Source of the DNA: Gardnerella vaginalis ATCC 14018 = JCM 11026
Lineage (GTDB): Bacteria; Actinomycetota; Actinomycetes; Actinomycetales; Bifidobacteriaceae
Direction of reading: 5' to 3'
Length of the DNA stretch: 64,000 nt
NCBI RefSeq assembly: GCF_001042655.1
Contig: NZ_AP012332.1
Location: 744,001 to 808,000, forward strand
Under the pieces are notes generated by a model, which worked only from the letters and a program-made list of their open reading frames with translations, did no database searches and was not told the origin of the DNA. Position numbers and translations under genes: made by a program. This document shows, piece after piece, positions 57,128 through 64,000 of the stretch. Position 1 is the stretch's first letter. Every line of letters starts with the position of its first letter.

Positions 57128-58354
57128 ATGTCGGAAGCTAAACTTATTTCTGCAGAATCTGTTACAGAAGGTCATCCTGATAAGCTTTGTGATCAGATTG
57201 CAGATGCGATTCTAGATGATATGCTTCGTCAAGATTCTCATGCGCATGTTGCTGTTGAAGTTTGTGCATGCGTAGGACAATTTGTAGTCTTCGGGGAAGT
57301 TAGGGGAGAAGTATACACCGACATACCAGGAATTGTTAGAAAAGTTGTACGCGAAGTAGGATACAACAGTTCAACTGTTGGATTGGATGCTGATTCATGT
57401 GGAGTAATGGTATCTTTAACTGAGCAAAGCGCGGAGATAAATCAAGGTGTTTCTAGATTAGATTTAGAATCCGAAAGTATTGCGTCTAAAGAAGATCGTT
57501 ATAAAAGCCAAGGCGCAGGCGATCAAGGCGTTATGTTTGGATATGCTAGCGATGAGACAGACGCTTATATGCCCCTTCCAATATATCTAGCTCATCAGCT
57601 TGCCCAGCGCCTATCCTACGTGCGAAAATCTGGAATTGTATCTAAACTTAGACCAGACGGTAAAACACAGGTTACAATCGAATATGATGAATGTGGGAAC
57701 CCTGTTCGTTTAGATACTGTTCTTATTTCAACACAGCATGACCCAGATGTGAGTCATGATTGGCTTAGAAATCAACTTGTTCAAAACGTTGTAGAGCCTG
57801 TTCTTAACAAAGTGTTAGGGAAAAACGTAAATCATAATGATTACAGAATGCTTGTAAATCCTACGGGATCTTTTGTTTTGGGTGGTCCTGCAGCAGATTC
57901 TGGTTTAACAGGCAGAAAAATTATTGTAGACACTTATGGAGGGGCTGCTCATCATGGCGGTGGAGCTTTTTCTGGCAAAGACCCTAGTAAAGTGGATCGT
58001 TCTGCAGCCTATGCTGCGCGTTGGGTTGCTAAGAATCTTGTTGCCGCAGGTTTAGCCCATAAAATAGAGGTACAAGTTGCATATGCGATTGGAATTGCAG
58101 AACCTGTTAGCGTAAATGTAGAAACTTTTGGAACCGAAGCTAATGGAATTACTCGTTCAGATATTTCTAAGATTGTTCGAAAAGTCTTTGATTTGCGCCC
58201 AGCAGCAATTATCGACGAGCTTGATTTGCTTCGACCAATCTACTCGAAAACTTCTGCTTATGGACATTTTGGAAGAACAGATGTTGATTTTCCTTGGGAA
58301 AGACTTAATCGTGTTGATCAGATTAAGAATGAGGTAAAATCTTTAAAAAATTGA
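57128..58354 (+). CDS. metK: S-adenosylmethionine synthetase
   Basis: ATP plus methionine to SAM, 408 aa. Signatures [32 protein letters not shown] and [22 protein letters not shown] (in part) are all intact; GRFVVGGP-like reads [24 protein letters not shown] ribosome site. Runs into priA after 25 nt. Confidence 0.97.
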   Translation: MSEAKLISAESVTEGHPDKLCDQIADAILDDMLRQDSHAHVAVEVCACVGQFVVFGEVRGEVYTDIPGIVRKVVREVGYNSSTVGLDADSCGVMVSLTEQSAEINQGVSRLDLESESIASKEDRYKSQGAGDQGVMFGYASDETDAYMPLPIYLAHQLAQRLSYVRKSGIVSKLRPDGKTQVTIEYDECGNPVRLDTVLISTQHDPDVSHDWLRNQLVQNVVEPVLNKVLGKNVNHNDYRMLVNPTGSFVLGGPAADSGLTGRKIIVDTYGGAAHHGGGAFSGKDPSKVDRSAAYAARWVAKNLVAAGLAHKIEVQVAYAIGIAEPVSVNVETFGTEANGITRSDISKIVRKVFDLRPAAIIDELDLLRPIYSKTSAYGHFGRTDVDFPWERLNRVDQIKNEVKSLKN

Positions 58355-58379
58355 TTTGAGGATTTAAAAGGATGTGCTA

Positions 58380-60830
58380 ATGCTTGAGCAGCCTTCACTT
58401 GATGGTTTAGCGCGCAAACCACGTAGGCGTAAGAAGAGTGATTCAACCCAGAGTCAAGCTGATAATTGCCCTATTGCTCATATTGTGCTGGATGTTCAAG
58501 CATCTCATCTCGGTAAAACTTTTGATTACATTGTTAGCAAAGATCAGGATGATTACGCTAAGCCAGGGTGTATGGTCCGCGTAAAATTTGGTACTAGACG
58601 CGTAAATGGAATTATTTGGAGTAGGAGTGAATCAAGCACAACACCAATATCTTCATTAAAGTTTATTGAAAAAATTATTCCAATAGGGGAAGTAGTTTCT
58701 AAATCTTTTATGGAAGATATTTCTTCAATAGCTGATGCTTATGGTGGAACAAGAGCTAATATTATTAGACTTGCTTTACCTAGAAGAATTGCTGGTGTAG
58801 ATAAAGAAAATTTGCTGGACGATATTCATTTATCTAAAAGAGTAAAATGGATTAATGAATTACAAAAAAATTTTAGGTCTAATGATACTTGCGCGATATC
58901 TCAATACGATGGAAGTGAGAATCTTAGAAAAACAACATATGCTCGTATGATTGCAACATACAATAATGCGAATCTTCTTAAACAATCCTTAGAAGATGTT
59001 CATAAACCGTATTATTTGCATCATGAAAATAGTTCGCTTTCGAATAATTATAAGAATAATTGCAAAGCTTTTCTTATAGATGCCTTACCAGGAGCAATGA
59101 GATGGGCTCAGGATTTAGCGTGGATTATTGTAACTGCAATAAGAGCTGGTCGTCAAGTTGCTGTTGTTCTTCCTACAATTCGCGAAGTAAACGATGTTAT
59201 GCGTGCCCTTATGGTTTATGGTCTTAAACCTTATAAAAAATCGCAGAATCCAAGTGGAACTTTAAGTGGAGATGTTGCTCGTCTTTGCGCATATGATTCT
59301 CCAGCAGACAGGTATAGAGCGTGGAGAGCTATAGAAAAAGGAATTGTTCCATGTGTTTTAGGAACAAGATCTGCAATGTATGCACCAGTTGAGTCGCAAG
59401 CGCTTTTTGTGATTGTAGAAGATGGCGCATATCAGTACGCAGATGGTATGATGCCTTACGCTCAAGCTAGAGGAGTTATGCGATTGCGCACACAAAATCA
59501 TAATGGCGTTTTCATAACAATGTCTTTTGCTAGAAGCGTAATAAGTCAAAACGAATTAAAAGGAAAAAATCTTGCTGCAAAAGTAAGTGGACCTTTAATT
59601 GAAATTAAACCATTTAATACTATTGTTAGTAATGCTTGCCCATGGGTTCGTCTACTTAATTTGGATAACCTTAATAAGATAAATGACCCGAGTGCAGGAT
59701 CTAGAATACCGTATACTGCACTAGCGTCGATTAGACAAACTTTAGACGCAAATCTGCCTGTTTTACTTGTTACAGCACAAGACGATACTGTTCAGCGTGC
59801 TGCATGCAAAAAATGCCATAGTATGGCTCGTTGTAAACGCTGTACAGGTCCTCTTGACTTACCTATAGATGGTTCTGCTCCTAAATGCGCATGGTGTGGA
59901 AGTGCTGCGATTGGCTGGAAGTGCTCGAATTGTTCTAGTGGATCTAACTTTATCGAGGCTATTCGTGTTGGCGTCAATTTTACTGCCAAAGAAATATTTA
60001 AGATTTTCAATGATGTTCCAATTATTATATCTTCCGCGAAGCAGAAAAGTGGTGTTATAGAGTGGATTGACCAGAAGCCGATGATTGTCATTTGTACTTT
60101 AGGAGCAGAACCTCGAGTTTTAAGCTCATCTAAAAATTCTTGCGGAGAATATGGTCTTGTTGCGATTTTAGACGCGTGGACGAGTCTTTACAACACTGGT
60201 TTAGATTCTCGAATAGACACTTTGAATGCTTGGATGAAAGCAGCTTCAATGTGTGCGTCAAAAAACAGAGGTGGAAGCGTTCTTATTTTGGGTGAAACTT
60301 ACGATATTCTCGCTAAATCTTTGGAAGAATGGGATTCATCAATTCTTTCTAAACAAGAGTTGCAAGAAAGAAGTGAAGCACTTCTTCCGCCAACTGTATG
60401 TGTCGCAAGAATATGGGGTTTTAGGCAGGCTGTAGTAGATACGCTTAATGCGATTGGCGCAATGAGTGTAGATGTAAGCGAAGATATTACAAAAGTTGTA
60501 AGCAAAAATGGTGATTTAGATAGTTCTAGTAATCTTCCAATGTTAAAAGTCGAAACTAAAGATAGTGAATCTGTGGTTTCAGGCGATTCGAGTGAATCCG
60601 AATATCTTCCACCTTTACTTGGAATTGTTCCAATGAAGCCTCCTTCAACATTGCACGAGCAAAATTCTCAACGCTTTGAAGAGTTAAACGACAGAGTTAA
60701 AGCAGTTGTAAGAGTGCCATTAGAGTATAGAGATGAATTAGTTAATCGTTTGAAAAAAGAATGTGCAAAGCATTTTGCAATGCGAAAAAATGGTGAATTA
60801 AAATTTAGTGTGGATCCTAAGGATTTGTAA
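58380..60830 (+). CDS. priA: Actinobacterial PriA-like primosomal protein without helicase motifs
   Basis: 816 aa; ATG 58380 preferred over the in-frame GTG at 58374 because AAAGGA (58367-58372) is 7 nt from the ATG. The N-terminal 3'-DNA-binding domain (HIVLDVQASHLGKTFDYIV) and the eight zinc-binding cysteines (CKKC, CKRC, CAWC, CSNC; nt 59803-59937) are kept. Walker A is gone (LIDALPGAMRWAQ where GxTGSGKT is expected) and DEEH reads VEDGAYQ. This is the usual state in actinobacteria, where PriA is thought to act without unwinding. In the normal order metK-priA. Confidence 0.9.
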   Translation: MLEQPSLDGLARKPRRRKKSDSTQSQADNCPIAHIVLDVQASHLGKTFDYIVSKDQDDYAKPGCMVRVKFGTRRVNGIIWSRSESSTTPISSLKFIEKIIPIGEVVSKSFMEDISSIADAYGGTRANIIRLALPRRIAGVDKENLLDDIHLSKRVKWINELQKNFRSNDTCAISQYDGSENLRKTTYARMIATYNNANLLKQSLEDVHKPYYLHHENSSLSNNYKNNCKAFLIDALPGAMRWAQDLAWIIVTAIRAGRQVAVVLPTIREVNDVMRALMVYGLKPYKKSQNPSGTLSGDVARLCAYDSPADRYRAWRAIEKGIVPCVLGTRSAMYAPVESQALFVIVEDGAYQYADGMMPYAQARGVMRLRTQNHNGVFITMSFARSVISQNELKGKNLAAKVSGPLIEIKPFNTIVSNACPWVRLLNLDNLNKINDPSAGSRIPYTALASIRQTLDANLPVLLVTAQDDTVQRAACKKCHSMARCKRCTGPLDLPIDGSAPKCAWCGSAAIGWKCSNCSSGSNFIEAIRVGVNFTAKEIFKIFNDVPIIISSAKQKSGVIEWIDQKPMIVICTLGAEPRVLSSSKNSCGEYGLVAILDAWTSLYNTGLDSRIDTLNAWMKAASMCASKNRGGSVLILGETYDILAKSLEEWDSSILSKQELQERSEALLPPTVCVARIWGFRQAVVDTLNAIGAMSVDVSEDITKVVSKNGDLDSSSNLPMLKVETKDSESVVSGDSSESEYLPPLLGIVPMKPPSTLHEQNSQRFEELNDRVKAVVRVPLEYRDELVNRLKKECAKHFAMRKNGELKFSVDPKDL

Positions 60831-60840
60831 AATCGCATAA

Positions 60841-60868
60841 ACTTATTAATAAAGACTTATAAATAAAG
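60841..60868. repeat. 14-bp tandem duplication before aroE
   Basis: ACTTATTAATAAAG and ACTTATAAATAAAG, adjacent, one mismatch, ending at the aroE ribosome site. Confidence 0.8.
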
Positions 60869-60876
60869 AGGTTAAA

Positions 60877-62001
60877 ATGGTTGAAAAATGCTACAATTGC
60901 GCGGTTTTGGGCAATCCTATATCGCACTCTCTATCTCCAGTTCTACACAATGCTGCATATAAGGCATTGGGCTTAAATAATTGGCATTATGGTAAAGAAA
61001 AAGTTAGCGAGGAAGACTTAAAAGATTTTATTGCAAATCTTGACGATTCTTGGAAAGGCTTAAGCCTTACAATGCCACTTAAAAAAACAATTATGAGCCT
61101 AGGTGTAGCTTGCGATTATTGGTCTAAAACGCTTGGTGTTGCAAATACTGCTGTGTTTAGTAAAAAGCCATGCTTAGAAAATCCTGAGACGATTGAGCTT
61201 TGTAACACAGATGTAAATGGTATTGTAATGGCGTTAATACACTCTTTAAAGTCTCAAATATTAAACGCTAAAAGTGCGGTTATTATTGGCAGCGGAAACA
61301 CTGCGTCTTCTGCAATGGCAGCTTTAATAGAAATTGCTCAAGGTTCAAAATTGAGTAAAGTTAGTGTTGTTGCAAGATTGCAAAGCGATGGTAAAACTGT
61401 TAAAGGCGTTAGTAGATTTAACGATTTAGTAGATAAATATAAATTGGATTTTCCAAATAGCAGAAGAATAGAGCCGTCTAACTTGAATCTTAAAAACAAA
61501 CGTGGCTACAAGCCTGTTTGCGGTATAGAATTCCCTACTATTGATCCTGAGTTTATAAAAATATCGCAAGATATAGAAAAATGTGATAAATCTCACATTC
61601 TAGAATCTATTTCTTCGTTGGATGCAATTGAAGCAATTGTAAACGCAGATATTGTTATAAGCACTGTTCCTGCTCATATAGCAGACGGATTAGCGCTCGC
61701 TTTGTGTGAATATTGCAAGGAAAAGTCAATAAAACATTTAGGAGCTTTGCTAGACGTTGTATATGATCCTCGACCAAGCCAGATGCTTAAAGTTTGGAGA
61801 AAATATGGCATGGGTATTGGTGGAGAAGAAATGCTTTTATATCAAGCACTAGATCAAGTAAAACTCATGACTTTTGATTATAGGCATTCAAGTGATGATT
61901 CGTGTGATGATTCTTGCATAATCAAACACCAATCTGACAAGGCTACAGATTACGATTACATAAGAAGTTGCATGGAAAAAGCATTGAAGGAGGCGTTATG
62001 A
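60877..62001 (+). CDS. aroE: Shikimate dehydrogenase, enlarged
   Basis: NADPH reduction of 3-dehydroshikimate, 374 aa against the usual 270-290. Catalytic residues are in place: K69 (LTMPLKK), N90 and D112 (NTDVNG), plus S18/S20 (SHSLSP). The cofactor turn is GSGNTA (138-143). The extra length is an insertion of about 60-70 residues (roughly 175-245, Lys/Asn/Asp/Ile-rich) within the cofactor domain. AGAGG ribosome site. It overlaps rapZ by 4 nt. Confidence 0.9.
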   Translation: MVEKCYNCAVLGNPISHSLSPVLHNAAYKALGLNNWHYGKEKVSEEDLKDFIANLDDSWKGLSLTMPLKKTIMSLGVACDYWSKTLGVANTAVFSKKPCLENPETIELCNTDVNGIVMALIHSLKSQILNAKSAVIIGSGNTASSAMAALIEIAQGSKLSKVSVVARLQSDGKTVKGVSRFNDLVDKYKLDFPNSRRIEPSNLNLKNKRGYKPVCGIEFPTIDPEFIKISQDIEKCDKSHILESISSLDAIEAIVNADIVISTVPAHIADGLALALCEYCKEKSIKHLGALLDVVYDPRPSQMLKVWRKYGMGIGGEEMLLYQALDQVKLMTFDYRHSSDDSCDDSCIIKHQSDKATDYDYIRSCMEKALKEAL

Positions 62002-62897
62002 TCACTGAAAATAGTGAATTCTCGCAGGTGGCAAGCGATTTTGAAGTAATGCTCATTACTGGCATGAGCGGCGCTGGCAGATCTCATGCAGCAAATGCTT
62101 TGGAAGACATGGGCTGGTATGTTATTGATAATCTTCCTCCAAAGTTACTCATCCCTCTTGTAGACATGATGACATCTTCTGGATCTAAAGTTCATAAGCT
62201 TGCAGCAGTTATTGACGTAAGATCACGCGGATATTTTGATGATTTATTTGTTGTTTTGGGTCATATAGATGATTTAGGCGTAAAAACTCGAATACTATTT
62301 TTAGATGCATCTGATTCTGTGCTCATTAAAAGATATGAGTCAGTGCGCAGACCACATCCTTTGCAGCGCGGAGGAAGACTTATAGATGGTATTTTGGAAG
62401 AGCGTGAGCTTTTATGTCATCTTAAAGATTGCGCAGATATTATTATCGATACTTCAAATCTTAGTATTCATCAGCTTTCCACTAAACTTTATGAGGGGTT
62501 GCTTGGAAAAGGATCTTCTACAGTATCTGTTCACATTTTTAGTTTTGGGTTCAAGTACGGAATGCCTATGGACGCCGATTTTGTGGCAGATATGCGATTT
62601 TTGCCCAATCCATTTTGGATTCCAGAGCTTAGGGATTTAACTGGAAAAGATAAAGCAGTTAGCGATTATGTTCTTAAAAATCCAGCGGCAATAGAATTCT
62701 TAGACTATTACGAAAAAGCTCTTCTTACGGCAATTGATGGTTTTGCAAAAGAAGATAAGCATTATGTAACAATTGCTGTTGGATGCACTGGGGGTCAGCA
62801 TAGGTCTGTAGCTATTAGCATAGAGCTTGCAAGAAGACTAAAATTAAGAGGATTGCAGGTTACAGTATCTGCTAGAGAGATGAGATCTAGAACATGA
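61998..62897 (+). CDS. rapZ: RapZ-family nucleotide-binding protein
   Basis: 299 aa P-loop protein (YvcJ/RapZ). In enterobacteria RapZ directs a small RNA to RNase E; in actinobacteria the role is unsettled. Walker A-like ITGMSGAGRSHA (about 20-31) and the C-terminal RapZ motif AVGCTGGQHRSVAI are intact. Start at ATG 61998, overlapping aroE as ATGA, with AAGGAGG upstream. The whiA gene follows as in most Gram-positive bacteria. Confidence 0.94.
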   Translation: MITENSEFSQVASDFEVMLITGMSGAGRSHAANALEDMGWYVIDNLPPKLLIPLVDMMTSSGSKVHKLAAVIDVRSRGYFDDLFVVLGHIDDLGVKTRILFLDASDSVLIKRYESVRRPHPLQRGGRLIDGILEERELLCHLKDCADIIIDTSNLSIHQLSTKLYEGLLGKGSSTVSVHIFSFGFKYGMPMDADFVADMRFLPNPFWIPELRDLTGKDKAVSDYVLKNPAAIEFLDYYEKALLTAIDGFAKEDKHYVTIAVGCTGGQHRSVAISIELARRLKLRGLQVTVSAREMRSRT

Positions 62898-62965
62898 TTT
62901 AATTTCTCCTATAGGATTATGTAATATAAAAAGTAGAACTATAAAAAGGTAAAATGTCCAAGTCA

Positions 62966-63036
62966 TTGGGTATCACAGAAAGCCGAGCATGTAGGTGTTT
63001 TGCACATCGTGCAACGGCATCTTGTATGAATCCCAA
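62966..63036 (+). ncRNA. Structured leader RNA upstream of whiA
   Basis: Nested helices: TTGGG (62966-62970) with CCCAA (63032-63036), GCCG (62982-62985) with CGGC (63015-63018), and TTGCAC-ATC-GTGCAA (63000-63014) stacked directly on the middle helix, with a 14-nt asymmetric loop at 62986-62999. It ends 36 nt before the whiA start. No open frame covers it. Class unknown. Confidence 0.5.
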
Positions 63037-63072
63037 CGCATACTCTAAGAAGAACAAAATAGGAGGTTTCCC

Positions 63073-64000
63073 TTGGCTCTTCTTGACGACGTAAAGAACG
63101 AACTCGTCGCAAATAATAGTGAGCTACCAGCGGTTGTTATGGCTCAGGCAGCAGCAATGATGCGTTTTGGTGGCGGCTTAAGGCCGGTTAATAATCAGGC
63201 TGTGATTCGTGCACAGTTTGATTCTCTAAGCGCAGCGCAATGGCTTGTAGATACGCTTGTGACATGTTTCCAAAGAGAAGCAACGATTTCTCAAACTACT
63301 CGTCAGACTCCTACAGGTGTTGTTACTCGTTACGATGTTCTTGTGGAGCGAGGTGCTGCAGCTTTGGCTCTGCAATCAGGTTTGTTGGACCGTCGTATGC
63401 ATATCGTTGCTGGTCTTGCCCCTGAAATTGTTGGTGGAAGTATTGCGCAGGTTAAAGCTGCGTGGAGAGGTGCTTTCTTAGCTCATGGGGCTATATCCGA
63501 TCCTGGAAAGGCAAGCTATTTAGAGATTGTTTGCCCAACTCATGAGGCTGCTACAGCGTTGCAAGCAATGGCAGCACGACTCGGAGTTGGTGCAAAGGCG
63601 CGCAAAGTTAAAAGCTCTGAGCGTGTTACTTTGAGAGATTCTGACGCTATTGAGCGTATGCTGATTTTGATTGGAGCTCCTCGTTCTGCTCGAGAATGGA
63701 CTGGTAAGCGTTCTGATGGTGAAGCAAGAGGCAAAGCTAATCGACTGGCAAACTTTGATGATGCTAATATGCGCAGAAGTGCTAAAGCTGCTGCAGAAGC
63801 TTGCGAAAAGGTTCGTCACGCTTTCGATGTTCTTGGGGACGATATTCCAGAAAATCTTTTGATGGCAGGAAAGTTGCGACTGCAGCATAGTGATGCAAGT
63901 CTAGAAGAACTTGGTCATTTAGCGGATCCTCCGATTACAAAGGATGCTGTTGCTGGTCGTATTCGTAGGCTTTTGCAGCTTTGCGCTAAGGTAGAAAAGT
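63073..64000 (+). CDS. whiA: WhiA DNA-binding regulator (3' end outside window)
   Basis: LAGLIDADG-like plus helix-turn-helix protein influencing cell division and sporulation in actinobacteria and division in Firmicutes. The frame is open to the window end (309 codons), so only a few residues are missing. Start is TTG, with AGGAGG (63061-63066) 6 nt upstream, giving [12 protein letters not shown]. Typical segments: [34 protein letters not shown] (in pieces), [15 protein letters not shown], and the HTH region [26 protein letters not shown] (in part). Confidence 0.95.
   Translation, partial: MALLDDVKNELVANNSELPAVVMAQAAAMMRFGGGLRPVNNQAVIRAQFDSLSAAQWLVDTLVTCFQREATISQTTRQTPTGVVTRYDVLVERGAAALALQSGLLDRRMHIVAGLAPEIVGGSIAQVKAAWRGAFLAHGAISDPGKASYLEIVCPTHEAATALQAMAARLGVGAKARKVKSSERVTLRDSDAIERMLILIGAPRSAREWTGKRSDGEARGKANRLANFDDANMRRSAKAAAEACEKVRHAFDVLGDDIPENLLMAGKLRLQHSDASLEELGHLADPPITKDAVAGRIRRLLQLCAKVEK

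Noticed and set aside
63240..63888. Small frames on both strands near the window end
   Set aside because: They are shadows of whiA, whose true frame starts at TTG 63073 and is open to the window end.

Overview
The window is AT-rich chromosomal DNA that looks like a low-GC member of the Bifidobacteriaceae, most probably Gardnerella or a close relative. This rests on gene content and order, not on any database search. Actinobacterial signatures include carA-carB-pyrF-gmk-rpoZ-metK-priA, aroE-rapZ-whiA, eno followed by an FtsB-like protein and a DUF501/Ppx protein, and a PriA without helicase motifs. Most genes are on the + strand. I see no prophage, insertion sequence, CRISPR array or integrated element; this is core housekeeping DNA.

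Layout. 1-2262: 3' part of mfd. 2296-5171 (- strand): three-gene ABC importer preceded by a TPP riboswitch, so it is called a thiamine-precursor importer (thiX-thiY-thiZ) rather than a sulfonate importer. 5326-10252: enolase, an L-2-hydroxyacid (lactate-type) dehydrogenase, an FtsB-like divisome protein, and a DUF501-Ppx/GppA fusion, then tRNA-Leu(TAA). 10589-14458: ilvE, a UPF0126/TRIC-like membrane protein, and a lysine riboswitch driving a LysP-type permease. 14525-22337: accessory-like stretch with two proteins of unknown role, tRNA-Asn(GTT), a degenerate M23 protein, an acyl-CoA ligase, a lipoprotein with a sugar-binding-protein-like fold, a fructosamine kinase and two small membrane proteins. 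22543-34287: leuS, comEA, comEC, holA, the tRNA t6A cluster tsaE-tsaB-rimI-tsaD, trmI and a SixA-like phosphatase. 34464-40973: metE, metF (interrupted by an in-frame TGA) and glnE. 41085-47786: pyr cluster pyrB-C-F-K-D-E. 47914-57014: a membrane-anchored protein, efp, nusB, carA, carB, a degenerate PyrF paralogue, gmk, rpoZ. 57128-64000: metK, priA, aroE, rapZ and whiA (cut by the window end).

How the genes work together. carA/carB make carbamoyl phosphate, which PyrB, PyrC, PyrD/PyrK, PyrE and PyrF convert to UMP, so the whole de novo pyrimidine pathway is here in two blocks. metE, metF and metK form the methionine/SAM branch. Two riboswitches tie import of thiamine precursor and lysine to intracellular levels.

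Most notable observations: (1) a second orotidine-phosphate decarboxylase homologue, at the ancestral actinobacterial carB-pyrF-gmk position, has lost the catalytic Asp-x-Lys-x-x-Asp motif while the pyr-cluster copy keeps it; (2) the aspartate carbamoyltransferase carries a C-terminal four-cysteine zinc module with exactly PyrI spacing but no PyrI nucleotide-binding domain; (3) metF has one in-frame TGA in otherwise intact coding sequence; (4) whiA has a multi-helix leader RNA; (5) short tandem duplications of 10-17 bp recur in the gaps just upstream of genes. The 'undescribed system' candidates are therefore the altered pyrimidine enzymes rather than a mobile or defence locus.
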